Assembly (NCBI GenBank): GCA_003014445.1
Contig: PYGH01000014.1
Location: 1-54,291, forward strand
Direction: 5' to 3'
From: Fusobacterium naviforme
GTDB lineage: Bacteria; Bacillota; Clostridia; Lachnospirales; Lachnospiraceae
DNA length: 54,291 nucleotides
The notes under the pieces were generated by a model. The model was given only the letters and a program-made list of their open reading frames with translations, searched no databases and was not told where the DNA came from. Positions 15,534-24,763 of the stretch are shown piece after piece. The position numbers and the translations under genes are program-made. How positions within the stretch are numbered: position 1 is the stretch's first letter; every line of letters starts with the position of its first letter.

Positions 15534-16260
15534 GTGAAGAGATTTAGAAACGCAGCAGTTTTGTTCATGCTTATAGCGTTGTTGCTTGCCGGATGTGGAA
15601 ACGTAGGCGAAGCTGAGACCGAAAACGTGGGAAAGGATATTGCTGCCGATGAAACAATCAATGTAGAAGCGCAGCAATATTGGAGAGAAGAAATCCAGAA
15701 ATATAGAGATGATGATGCCGTTGGACAGCTTCTGTTTGTCCGCTACACGGGGGGGCGCGGCAAAGATTCTTTTCTATGAGAAAGAAAGGGATGATAACAA
15801 TGCGTGGACACTGCTTTTTGAGACGGAAGGTCTTGTCGGGAAATATGGGATTGACAAAACCGGAGAGGGAGATGCGAAAACACCGACAGGTGATTTTGGT
15901 GTTGTAAGCGCATTTGGCATAAAAGGAAATCCCGGAACGAAACTTCCGTATCTGCCTATCACCGATACTACCTACGCCTGTGACGAAGAAGGAGAGTATT
16001 ACAATCAGATTATCGACGCGAAGGAAACGGGACACAGCTGCAACGGGGAGGAAATGTTTAAATATTCACCGGAATACAACTATGGTCTTACAATAGATTT
16101 TAATGCTGATAATGTCTATCCGGACGGATCTGCGGTCTTTATTCATTGTATCGGACCGAAGGCTTTTACCGGAGGCTGTGTAGCACTTCCAGAGGAATAT
16201 ATGAAACAGGTTCTCGAAATGGCTGAGCCGGGTATGCGTATCATTATTAATAACGACTGA
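15534..16260 (+). pseudogene. L,D-transpeptidase-like lipoprotein, frame broken at a G7 run
   Basis: A GTG start with AAGGGA upstream gives a lipoprotein signal (LLLAGC) and the beginning of a YkuD-type domain. The frame breaks in the G7 run at 15749-15755. The next frame supplies the rest: GKYGIDKTGEGDAKTPTGDF and the catalytic block HCIGPKAFTGGCVALPEEY, with His and Cys as in L,D-transpeptidases. Removing one G joins the halves as YTGGAAKILFYE. This is the only lesion seen, so slippage-based phase variation or an assembly error is as likely as true loss. The enzyme would crosslink peptidoglycan outside the membrane. Confidence 0.8.
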
Positions 16261-16276
16261 ACAGGAGAAAAGCAAC

Positions 16277-17353
16277 ATGGAAAGAGAGAAAAGGGAATTA
16301 AACAAGTGGAAGATAACAGCCATTGTGGTGATGTTTCTTCTTCTTGCAGTGAGCATTTTGTATGCGCTGCAGAGGGATCAGAATAAGATGGTTACAGAAA
16401 AAACCGCAGTTTCGACGGAACCATCTTCAAAGAAGGGCTCTGATGAAGTCAACTACGCTGACGCCGGAAGCTGGCTGTTCTTTGCAGATGGTGCAAGGAA
16501 GGATGTGGATCTGTTCCTGATTGCGCCTACCGTTGATATGGGGAAGGATGGTAACTACAACCTCTCGCTTTCTGACTCCAAAACCATAGAGAATATGCAG
16601 GGTGCCCTTTATATGGAAAAGGGAATCTTTAACCAGACCTGCCGCATTTATTCGCCGCTGTACAGGCAAATGACCATTACGGTATATGATCTCCCGGAAA
16701 AAGAGCAGCAACAGTATCTGGATATTGCTTATAACGATGTTAAGGAGGCTTTTCTCTACTATATGGAGCATGAAAACAACGGAAGACCCTTTATGCTGGC
16801 CGGTTTCTCTCAGGGCGGCGAGCTTGCCGTGGAGCTGATGAAGGATCTTTTTGGTGATGGGAAATACGATGATCAGTTCATCGCGACCTATGCTTTTGGA
16901 TGGCATCTGACGGAGGATGAAGTAAAGGGATACTCGCAGCTAGTTCCGGCACAAGGATCCGATGACACAGGCGTGGTGGTTGTATTTGACTGTGAAGCAG
17001 AGGGGACAGAAAGCACACTGATTGTTCCTTCCGGTATGCATACCTACAGCATCAACCCACTGAACTGGAAAACAGATTCTTCGGTAGCAGAAAAAGAAGA
17101 AAATCTTGGTGCATTCTTTACGAACTATGACGGCGAGGGAAAAGAGATACCGCAGCTTTGTGGTGCATATATAAATACTGACAGAGGCACGGTAATCGTG
17201 ACAGACGTGAACACAGAAGATTACCCGGAGGGCATCGAATCCCTTGGTGCAGGCTCTTACCACATTTATGATTACCAGTTCTTCTTTCGCAACTTGGAGG
17301 AAAACGTGATAGTGAGAGCAGATAAATGGCTCAGCGAGAAGGTAGCAAATTAA
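16277..17353 (+). CDS. DUF3089 family exported alpha/beta-hydrolase
   Basis: A 358-residue protein with an N-terminal membrane anchor (residues ~10-30, ITAIVVMFLLLAVSILYAL) and an extracellular hydrolase domain of the DUF3089 type. The nucleophile elbow is GFSQGGE (about residue 178), preceded by VDLFLIAPTVD and followed by a TYAFGWHLT strand and a late GSYHIYDYQFFF segment with the likely catalytic His. The substrate is unknown. It begins 17 bp after the transpeptidase-like gene with AGGAG upstream, so the two form one transcription unit and may both act in the cell envelope. Confidence 0.82.
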   Translation: MEREKRELNKWKITAIVVMFLLLAVSILYALQRDQNKMVTEKTAVSTEPSSKKGSDEVNYADAGSWLFFADGARKDVDLFLIAPTVDMGKDGNYNLSLSDSKTIENMQGALYMEKGIFNQTCRIYSPLYRQMTITVYDLPEKEQQQYLDIAYNDVKEAFLYYMEHENNGRPFMLAGFSQGGELAVELMKDLFGDGKYDDQFIATYAFGWHLTEDEVKGYSQLVPAQGSDDTGVVVVFDCEAEGTESTLIVPSGMHTYSINPLNWKTDSSVAEKEENLGAFFTNYDGEGKEIPQLCGAYINTDRGTVIVTDVNTEDYPEGIESLGAGSYHIYDYQFFFRNLEENVIVRADKWLSEKVAN

Positions 17354-17409
17354 TTTCGCAAATTCAAACCATCAGTAGCTGAGCGTCAGCCTATCGCCAG
17401 CGATATTTT

Positions 17410-18450
17410 TTATGCCTGCGAATCATCTAGCAGGGCATCAATCATCTTTTTGACATCATCGTCATCGGTGAGTCCGTAGGCAATCTCCAGAAAGTATCGT
17501 GCTGCCGGCGCATTCTTTTCCTCGAAGAAATGCTTCCCGTAGGAGAATGAGAGACCGATGACATCATTATCAGCACCGATCGGGAATCCATACTGTTTCG
17601 CATATTTTCGGGCATCCTCCATGGACGGCTGTGCTATTTTTCCGTCTGTTTTCGCATGGATGTAGTACAGCTCTGATTGAACCTGCTTGGAGTCCTTTTC
17701 AAACTGCATACTAAGCAAATAACAGGCAATCGCTTCGGAGTACAATTCTTTCTCAACGAAATAATACCCGAGATTTCTGTAGCACCGTGCAATATTCGGC
17801 GCACGGAAGGCGATGCGGAAAGCATCAACGGTATGCCGGAAGAAATTATCCAGATCTCCGGCGATTTTGAAAGTCTCTGTATACTCCGAGTTGATGCGGA
17901 AACTTACAGGATTCCAGTACAGAGCCTGCTTCAGTGCTCTCTGCGACTCCGGGATGCGTTTCAGGTCGATCAGGAGACTGCCGTATAATGTATAAATCTC
18001 TGTCAGAGGCATGGGAGCGCGGCGCAATTCTTTTTCCGGCCGATACCGGAATCGGTAGAGGATTTCTTCGAAGGATTCGTCAAAGAGCCGATATTCGCTG
18101 ACCTGATCATCCTGGAACGGCAGCGCTTCATTCATCTTCAGAACCAGCGGCTCAATCAGACTGAGGGCTTTATCAAAATCCTTTTTGTAGATATTGAAAC
18201 GGACTTCTTCCAGGAGGGATTCCGTTCCTGCGCCGTCATTACTGATGGCTTTATCCAACTGATCTCTTTTCTCCTCCGGAATCAGGTCATAGATCAGCCT
18301 GCCGCACGCACGGACGATTTCCTGTCCCAGTTCATGATCCTTATAGGCTTCCGTCTGCTCCACAAGGTAAGCCAGATCTGCTTTTTGATCCCCGGTCAGG
18401 CCGGCAGTGATCTTGTGCATGATTTTATTGAATTCTTTTTCCTTCGCCAT
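17410..18450 (-). CDS. TPR-repeat protein
   Basis: A 346-residue, probably cytoplasmic all-helical protein without signal peptide. Tetratricopeptide-like pairs are visible: VRFNIYKKDFDKALSLIEPL, TLYGSLLIDLKRIPESQRAL with KQALYWNPVSF, and IARCYRNLGYYFVEKELYSE with AIACYLL. No catalytic domain is seen. It is the last gene of a minus-strand group and starts 12 bp after the stop of the Cys/His-rich protein gene, with AGGAGG before its ATG. A scaffold or sensor role is inferred from the fold only. Confidence 0.75.
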   Translation of the reverse strand: MAKEKEFNKIMHKITAGLTGDQKADLAYLVEQTEAYKDHELGQEIVRACGRLIYDLIPEEKRDQLDKAISNDGAGTESLLEEVRFNIYKKDFDKALSLIEPLVLKMNEALPFQDDQVSEYRLFDESFEEILYRFRYRPEKELRRAPMPLTEIYTLYGSLLIDLKRIPESQRALKQALYWNPVSFRINSEYTETFKIAGDLDNFFRHTVDAFRIAFRAPNIARCYRNLGYYFVEKELYSEAIACYLLSMQFEKDSKQVQSELYYIHAKTDGKIAQPSMEDARKYAKQYGFPIGADNDVIGLSFSYGKHFFEEKNAPAARYFLEIAYGLTDDDDVKKMIDALLDDSQA

Positions 18451-18462
18451 GTTTTCCTCCTG

Positions 18463-19152
18463 TCAGTAACCGATGGCTGCGAGTTCATCCAACAAGGCAT
18501 TTACGCGGATAATTGCGGCGCGACGCTCCTGTCTTTTCTTCTTTGCCTGCGCATTTCTGTACTTCTTTGTTCCCATGATTCTTCGGTAATGACGGGAGGC
18601 GGAACGGGGATAATCTGCACCATATTTATCCGCCACCCAGGAAGGGGCGGAATAGACAGGTACAGCTTCCGGAGCTGCTTTTTCTGTACAGGGATGTTCG
18701 TCCCGGTATTCATCGTGAGAAACAATGTACTCCAGATATCCGAGAATTGTTTTTGAACGGTAAGCCTGTGAATGGTATCCGGGGATGATGCTTGGGTGGG
18801 GATCCTTAAAGAACCGCTTCTCTGTGTTTTTGTGATACAGGAACAAAGTATGGTTGTTTCCGTTTACAATGATTCGCCAGCAATCGTGTCTGGAGATCAC
18901 ATGAATAACCCCGTTGAAAAGTTTGAAGGACAGTCCGTGCTGGCGGCAGAAATCATCAACCTGCTTGCGCCCCTTACGGTACTTCTGAGCAACAGAAGGG
19001 CAGCAGTTACAAAGCCGATAGCCATGCTCCTGCGCTTCCTCCAGACTGGAAAAACTTCTTCTGTTGTCCTTTGGGATATGACGGAAAATGCTGCAATGAG
19101 AGAGATGCACGATCTTTCGGTGAGAATTTGTACTATAGAATACAGTGCACAT
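18463..19152 (-). CDS. Cys/His-rich protein, function unknown
   Basis: A 229-residue basic protein. The first 55 residues contain STNSHRKIVHLSHCSIFRHI and EAQEHGYRLCNCCPS, resembling the zinc-binding module of Ada-type proteins (Cys, then a GYRxCxxC pair). The C-terminal third is rich in Arg and Lys (RRIMGTKKYRNAQAKKKRQE), so nucleic-acid binding is plausible. I do not recognise the family. A strong AAGGAGG fixes the start, and the ATG lies in one arm of a 16-bp inverted repeat (19141-19156 / 19200-19215). It is probably co-transcribed with the TPR gene from the promoter at 19210-19230. Confidence 0.7.
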   Translation of the reverse strand: MCTVFYSTNSHRKIVHLSHCSIFRHIPKDNRRSFSSLEEAQEHGYRLCNCCPSVAQKYRKGRKQVDDFCRQHGLSFKLFNGVIHVISRHDCWRIIVNGNNHTLFLYHKNTEKRFFKDPHPSIIPGYHSQAYRSKTILGYLEYIVSHDEYRDEHPCTEKAAPEAVPVYSAPSWVADKYGADYPRSASRHYRRIMGTKKYRNAQAKKKRQERRAAIIRVNALLDELAAIGY

Positions 19153-19230
19153 AACGAACCTCCTTCCGGTTTGTCATCGACGGGGGATTTCTTCCCTGCC
19201 GTTATGTACACTGTAACAAATGATATGTCC
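19141..19230 (-). promoter_or_regulatory. Promoter with shared GGACAYAT element and 16-bp inverted repeat
   Basis: Reading the minus strand, GGACATAT (19230-19223), 7 bp, then TACAGT (19215-19210) matches the element found at 28031 and 20347. The -10 lies inside one arm of an inverted repeat (19200-19215, with its partner at 19141-19156, one mismatch). The partner arm covers the start codon of the downstream gene. The sites could be paired operators or, if transcription starts further upstream, an RNA hairpin that hides the start codon. Confidence 0.6.
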
Positions 19231-19242
19231 TGAAAAACGCCC

Positions 19243-20259
19243 TTAGTATGAAACTGTGGGAGGATATTGTGCGGCAAGCCTCTGTGCTTCGGCAGTCATC
19301 TTATCCACGACACTCTGCGGCCCGATAATCCGGATGTCCTGGCCAAGCGACATGATCCATCCAAGAAACGGACTGCTGACGGAGACATTCACATTCGTCC
19401 GGAAGTGATCTTCGTCCACAGGAACAATAAAAATATCCTTCCCGAACCGGTCGATCAGGATTCCTGCCATATGGTTGGCAGCCTCCAGGGTGACACTCAC
19501 TTCTTCGCCGCTGTTCATGCCAAACAGGCTCTTTGAATACCTCGGCGTGTTGAACTTTTTGAAAATCTCCTGGCCTTTCCGCTTCTCGTCTACGACGGAA
19601 ATCTTAATCATCTTATCGACACGATAATGCTTGGTCATGTTATCGACGGCATCGTAGGCGACGAGATAGTAATATTCATCATCCCACATCAGAGCCCAGG
19701 GACTGATCTGATACCAGGCTCCGTCCTTGCGCAGTTCCATCTCTTTCTTCACATTCCACTGGAAGTATTTGAAACGGATCTGGCATCCGGCATTGATGGC
19801 GTCATGAATCTTATCTACATTGTAGTAGATGCTCTCATTCATCGTCTTGACGCGACCGGAGATGATGACCTGCCGGTGCAGCTGCTTCGCTTCATATTTG
19901 CTGACGAGGGATTCCAGCTTGCGGATCAGATCCTTTGATTTCTTGTCTGTGATGAACTTGGCGGACTGGACAGAATCCACCAAGAGCTTCAGCTCCGGAA
20001 GCTCGAAATCCCGGTTTCCGAGGTGGTAGTAGCAGTTGCGTCCGACCTGATCCGTCACGATGTCCAAACCGAAATCCCGCAGTTCATCAAAATTGAGATA
20101 CAGTGTCTTGCGATCTGCGTTTACGCCGTAGAGGGCGAGTTTCTCTATAATTTCCGGCATGGTGAGAGAGTGCTGATCATCCGTCTCCTCTGAAAAGATT
20201 TTTGCCAGATACAGCATCTTGAGCTTCTGATGATAACCTTTGCGTTCTTTTCCTGCCAT
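19243..20259 (-). CDS. WYL-domain transcriptional regulator
   Basis: A 338-residue protein with a winged-helix N-terminus (residues ~8-75, KLKMLYLAKIFSEETDDQHS then LTMPEIIEKLALYGVNADRK) and a central WYL domain with GAWYQISPWALMWDDEYYYL then VAYDAVDNMTKHYRVDKM. A C-terminal WCX-type extension follows. WYL regulators bind ligands or nucleic-acid ends and control defence or DNA-damage genes in studied cases. The frame is open further upstream, but the ATG at 20259 has AGGTGA before it and starts the conserved region. It heads the minus-strand set and diverges from the HTH/methyltransferase locus. Confidence 0.88.
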   Translation of the reverse strand: MAGKERKGYHQKLKMLYLAKIFSEETDDQHSLTMPEIIEKLALYGVNADRKTLYLNFDELRDFGLDIVTDQVGRNCYYHLGNRDFELPELKLLVDSVQSAKFITDKKSKDLIRKLESLVSKYEAKQLHRQVIISGRVKTMNESIYYNVDKIHDAINAGCQIRFKYFQWNVKKEMELRKDGAWYQISPWALMWDDEYYYLVAYDAVDNMTKHYRVDKMIKISVVDEKRKGQEIFKKFNTPRYSKSLFGMNSGEEVSVTLEAANHMAGILIDRFGKDIFIVPVDEDHFRTNVNVSVSSPFLGWIMSLGQDIRIIGPQSVVDKMTAEAQRLAAQYPPTVSY

Positions 20260-20298
20260 TTGTGTCACCTCTGGATGTTTCAATCTCGTAATGGGGCA

Positions 20299-20327
20299 AG
20301 TATACCATGGAAAATTGAAAATGAAAA
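20299..20327 (-). promoter_or_regulatory. Promoter of the WYL regulator gene
   Basis: On the minus strand TTTTCA (20327-20322), 17 bp, TATACT (20304-20299), about 40 bp before the start at 20259. The -35 is a weak match. Confidence 0.45.
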
Positions 20328-20346
20328 TAACCGGGTCGCAAATTCG

Positions 20347-20367
20347 GGACACATGAGATGCTATGAT
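20347..20367 (+). promoter_or_regulatory. Promoter with shared GGACAYAT element
   Basis: GGACACAT (20347-20354), 7 bp, TATGAT (20362-20367), oriented toward the HTH/methyltransferase genes. The same arrangement occurs at 28031-28051 and on the minus strand at 19230-19210. It lies 275 bp ahead of the HTH start, so its transcript has a long leader or includes a small RNA. Confidence 0.5.
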
Positions 20368-20559
20368 GCTAAATGCAAAAGTCTCATTCAGCCTGACGGC
20401 TTCGCTGGCAATCAGAGGGGATTGGGGATATGCCCCAACGAAGAGATTTCTAATTCTGCCGGCAGGGAAGAATTTGGAAATCGTGCATTTGTATATACAA
20501 ATGCCCTGCTTCGCCAATTTGTAATAAATCCGGATTTGGTACATCACCTTTGATATAAT
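20368..20559 (+). promoter_or_regulatory. Leader with 20-bp palindrome and extended -10 promoter
   Basis: This gene-free stretch holds a hairpin TTGGGG-ATATG-CCCCAA, a perfect 20-bp palindrome GCATTTGTATATACAAATGC (20485-20504), and an extended -10, TGATATAAT (20551-20559), that probably drives the HTH gene. The palindrome is well placed as an operator for the HTH protein. A 52-codon frame from 20370 has no ribosome site and I do not call it a gene. Confidence 0.5.
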
Positions 20560-20642
20560 GCACTTGAGGAAGCATTGCAAAGATGCCATAATAGTGCTAT
20601 AGCTGAAATGTCTGTAAGATTTTTTGGTGGCGGAGGTACGGA

Positions 20643-20867
20643 ATGAGTTTTTGCGAAGATTTGAAAAAGATACGACAAATAAGTGTCATGAGCCAAGAGG
20701 CTTTTGCCAAAGAACTTGGAGTATCATTCACGACGGTAAATCGATGGGAAACCGGCAGATGTAAACCGTCATATAAAGCAATCAAGTTGATAGGCACTTT
20801 CTGTAAAGCCAATGGTATTGATGTTGACATTACTAAGAATTTGCTGGAGGGAGAGGACAATGAGTAA
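20643..20867 (+). CDS. XRE-family regulator of the methyltransferase locus
   Basis: A 74-residue cro/C1-type HTH protein: IRQISVMSQEAFAKELGVSF, TTVNRWETGRCKPS. Its stop overlaps the methyltransferase start by 8 bp, so the two are translationally coupled. Small HTH proteins fused or coupled in this way act as controller (C) proteins that time the expression of modification and restriction genes. GGAGGTACGG precedes the ATG. Confidence 0.85.
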   Translation: MSFCEDLKKIRQISVMSQEAFAKELGVSFTTVNRWETGRCKPSYKAIKLIGTFCKANGIDVDITKNLLEGEDNE

Positions 20868-21921
20868 TAAAAACAATCGTCCGGGCATTTCTCCTGCTGA
20901 TGTTCTGGAGCAGATTGCATATGAAAAAATAAAAGACCGTATTCCTGAACAGGAATATGACTTCGTAGATATGTTCTGTGGTGCGGGCGGAATGTCATAC
21001 GGCTTTCATCAGATGGCTGACCTCACCGGTCGGTTTCGATGGGCAGGTTCCATTGATATAGACAAGCACGCTATCGATACATATGAGCATAACTATGGCC
21101 ATCGACCTAAGAACGTGAATCTTGGAGAAGCGGAAATTGATGAGATCAGAGATGCTCTTGATCTTAAAAAAGGGAATGAACTGATTCTGATCGGTTGTGC
21201 TCCGTGTCAGGGATTTTCCTCCCACAGAAAAAAGGATCACAGAGGGTCGGATAAGAGAAATACACTGGTCGGACGCTTTGCCGAAATTGCAGTTGAGCTA
21301 AATCCCAAACTGATCATCATGGAGAATGTTCCGGATCTTCTGGCCAAGAAGCACTGGAACCACTACCAGGCTTTCAAAGATGCAGTGGAGGCGGCGAGAT
21401 ATCACATCGCAGTGGATATCCTTGGGATGGCTGATTACGGAACCCCTCAATCTCGTTTCAGGACGGTTCTGATTGCTGCAAAGGACTTTATTCCCACATT
21501 ACCGGGACCGGTCCTGGAACCGGATCAATACAGGACAGTCAGAGACGCAATCGGAGATCTGCCGCCATTAAAAGCAGAAGAAAAAGATCCTCTTGATCCG
21601 ATGCACATGACATCAAGGCATCGTAAAGAGACTGTTGAAATTCTGAAGCAGGTTCCGAAGGACGGAGGGAACAGACCTCAAGGTGTGGGACCGGAGTGCC
21701 AGGACCGGGTTGCAGGGTTTTATGACGTTTATGGTCAGCTGGCATGGGATAAAACTGCGGTGACGATTACAGCCAGATGTAGGACGCCCTCGTGCGGCAG
21801 ATTTGTGCATCCTGAACAGGATCGAGGACTGTCTGTAAGAGAAGCCGCTCTGCTGCAGGGATTTCCAAAGGACTTTTATTTTGAAGGGCTGTTCGATGAT
21901 AAGTATAAGCAGATGAGCTGA
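20860..21921 (+). pseudogene. DNA (cytosine-5) methyltransferase, C-terminus deleted
   Basis: The 353 residues contain the C5-methyltransferase motifs: I (DMFCGAGGMSYGF), IV with the catalytic Cys (GCAPCQGFSS), VI (MENVP), VIII (YGTPQSRFRTVLIA), a target-recognition region, and IX (LSVREAALLQGFP). The frame ends at FDDKYKQMS, exactly where the SAM-site motif X (normally GNAVP) should begin. At this point (21906-21915) the sequence switches to a helicase in another frame, so the 3' end was removed by deletion. Loss of motif X should cripple the enzyme. It was probably the modification or sensing gene of a defence locus. Confidence 0.85.
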
Positions 21922-24095
21922 AGGATGGCGACAGCTCTGTGATTCATATCAAAAACGAGGCAGAGGATGCCATGTACCAGGGCGTCTGCCGTACTGAGAG
22001 GATTTCCGCTATGGAATCCGGCGATTATACGGATGACAGCAGTGTCAAGGAGCCGATTCATGTCGGCGGTGATGATATACGATCATATCTCGCCATGGGA
22101 GAACTGCTGAAGGGAATTCAGGCACAGTTTTCCCTTCCGATCGATTATGCCAAGAGCTGTCCGTTTCTCATGTCATTCATGAAGAACTATAAGGTGAAGC
22201 AGGAGGTTGAAAAATACTTCCGCCCCCACAAGGAAGAGATCAGTCTCGCTTCCGATAAGCTTCTATGGGTGGACAGCTCCAAGGTCAACAATTATCAGAT
22301 GTTGCCGAAGACAAATGCGCGTCTGGAAAAGCTGAAGGAAGTGGCCTTTGAGAATCATGCTGAGCTGTATCTCTGGGTACCGCCGTCAAAGCCTTACTAT
22401 GTATTGCAGGGACCATATCGTGCAGCACAGCACTTTTCCAAGGTTCTGGTGTTTTCTGCCTGGGAGATGGTGCCGAGAATGATCGGAGCCATGATTTCCT
22501 ACGAAGCAGAGCGTCTGACGGTAGGGGAAGTGGGAAGGCAGGCCTCCCTCATTGAAAAGAGGAACACCAGATATAACGCAAAGCGCAGATATCCTTATTA
22601 CAGGCTGCCCTTTACGAGAAAGGGAAATGACCCGCAGCGGATGACGCTGTTCTGTCTGTTATATCCGTCCAGAACACTGGCCGGCTTGAACCATCCGCTT
22701 GCGTGTATGAACGCCGGGATGTCACTGACGGATATTGAACGCGATATCCGGGAGAAGCTGAAGGCTCTTAGGATTTATGAAATCGCAAGCTCCAGAAACG
22801 AGGATGCAAGATGGTATTATCTCGCCCCGATGCTGATGGACGGGAAGTCCTACGTGTATTCCTGGATCAAAATGCTGGAGGATTCCATTAACCGCCAGGA
22901 CGAAGCCGGAGAGGACGGAATCAGCAGTGATCGCGGTAATAAGACCTTTGCCGCACATATTGAACGGCTCAATGACCTGCTCGGACTCGGAAATGCACTG
23001 GCGCTTGGCAAGATGCCGGAGGATCTTGTCAATACACTTACAGAGATGGTGCTGGCGTCGCCGGCCGTCTGTGTTTACCGCACGAACGGCGGGAATGCGG
23101 CATATGCAACAGCACTTGCCAAGACGTTTCTCAACTACTTCAACACAACGGAGTCCACAGTGGTAATTCAGCTGGCTTCAGAGAAGCATCATGCACGTAA
23201 ATCTGACGAGAACGCCCACTGGCAGGATGTGCTGACCTACTGTAAGGACGGTTGTTTCCAGGCGATGTTTGATGAGTATTATCATCTGGTGAAGGAATCA
23301 GCCGGCTTTTCAAACGAAGAAGAGCGTGGCAGGCAGGTTCAGGAAACCATGCTTGCCGACTTAAGAATTCATACGGCATCGTATGATGTGGATACGTACC
23401 AGACTTTCCGGGAGAGAATCAGCGGACAGGCTTCAGATCAGGAAGAAGACAGCGGGAGCAAGATGCGGGCCCATTATGCAGTCGGCTTTATCAATGCCGG
23501 TGCCGACAATCAGAAAACGGCACTGCGGAAGGACAGCATCCGCGGCGCTTTCAATTCGCCGCTGAAGCCCTTTGTTCTGGCTACCACATCCATCGGGCAG
23601 GAGGGACTGGACTTCCATAACTACTGCAGAAGGATCATGCACTGGAATCTGCCTGGAAATCCCATTGATCTGGAACAGCGGGAAGGACGGATCAACCGTT
23701 TCAAATGCCTTGCTATCCGGCAGGATGTTGCCGAAAAATACGGAAATATCCGTTTTGAAGCGGATCTGTGGTCGGAAATATTCCAGGCGGCGGAGAAGGA
23801 ACGGCAGGAAGGACAGTCGGAGCTTGTTCCTTACTGGTGCTTTGGGAAGGATCAGAGCATCAAGATTGAGCGGATTGTACCGATGTATCCGATGAGTAAG
23901 GATGAGATCACCTATGAGCGGCTTATTAAGATCCTCTGGCTTTATCGGTTGACTCTGGGACAGACCAGGCAGGAGGAGCTGCTGGAATATCTGTTTAAAG
24001 AGATTGATCATCCGGAGGAGCTCAAGAAGCTGTTCATAGATTTGAGCCCGTTCTCGAAGGAGGCAAAGAGGAAAGATGCGGCTGCTGTTCTGTAA
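21909..24095 (+). pseudogene. SF2/SNF2-type helicase, C-terminal two-thirds
   Basis: The frame is open from 21909 without a proper start; the first possible start is a GTG at 21939. About 720 residues remain. The second RecA-like domain is complete, with motif IV-like STVVIQLASEKHHARKSDE, motif V ATTSIGQEGLDFHNY and motif VI DLEQREGRINRFK. Walker A and the DEAD/DEAH box are absent. The protein matches the rear of large defence-associated helicases that lie beside DNA methyltransferases, but I cannot name the system. The missing front was lost with the methyltransferase tail. Confidence 0.8.
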
Positions 24096-24744
24096 CATCG
24101 CCTGGATGAATTATTATAAGGGGCTGATTCCCGGTGTGGACGAGCCTTACGGGGGCGGTTCTTTTGTAATTGAGAATCAGGACGCACACGAGAAATATAA
24201 CTTCGATCCCCTGCATGTCAGCTTCGAGGATGGTGCCGAACAGGATGTATGCTTCGGGTTCGTAGAAACGAAAACATCCCGAAGCGGAAAGCGGCAGGAG
24301 CTTCACATTGAAAAGATAGACGGATGCGAAGCCTGTGGTAAGGACGATGTGGTTGAGGATGTGCTGGTTATTTACTGCGCCGCGAGACCATACCAGAATT
24401 TCACGTCCGTTGTCGGGTGGTATAAGCACGCAAATGTCTATCGAAGATATCAGGAGCTGATTCTGCCGCAGGAGGATGGGAGCGAATATTATCAGTATTA
24501 CAATGCGGAGGTGCTCAAAGGAAATTGCGTGCTTCTTCCGAAGAATGACCGGCGCATCACACAGTGGAGCGCCCCCAGAAGGCAGACAGGAGCATTCTTC
24601 GGATTCGGACAGGCCAACGTGTGGTTCGCAGAAGGCAGGGATGAAAACAGGGCACTGGATGAATTCCTGAAGAAGACGGTGGACAAGATTGAGAATTACC
24701 AGGGAGAGAACTGGGTTGACCTTTCCCCTGAAGAACTGAAATGA
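24076..24744 (+). CDS. VVGWYK-motif protein of the methyltransferase/helicase locus
   Basis: A 222-residue protein with the pattern LLFCNIAWMNYYKGL, GGGSFVIENQDAHEKYNFDP, an LVIYCAARP strand, and SVVGWYKHANVYRRYQEL, ending in GFGQANVWFAE. This domain is known to me as an N-terminal module of DUF3883- or HNH-type restriction-like proteins, where a role in reading modified bases is suspected but unproven. Here it is free-standing. It overlaps the helicase by 20 bp and would have been co-expressed with it. Confidence 0.55.
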   Translation: MRLLFCNIAWMNYYKGLIPGVDEPYGGGSFVIENQDAHEKYNFDPLHVSFEDGAEQDVCFGFVETKTSRSGKRQELHIEKIDGCEACGKDDVVEDVLVIYCAARPYQNFTSVVGWYKHANVYRRYQELILPQEDGSEYYQYYNAEVLKGNCVLLPKNDRRITQWSAPRRQTGAFFGFGQANVWFAEGRDENRALDEFLKKTVDKIENYQGENWVDLSPEELK

Positions 24745-24763
24745 AAGTATTCGTGAGGTGGAG

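Noticed and set aside
20370-20528. 52-codon frame upstream of the HTH gene
   Set aside because: It spans a perfect 20-bp palindrome and hairpins and has no ribosome site; the DNA or RNA structure explains the sequence better.
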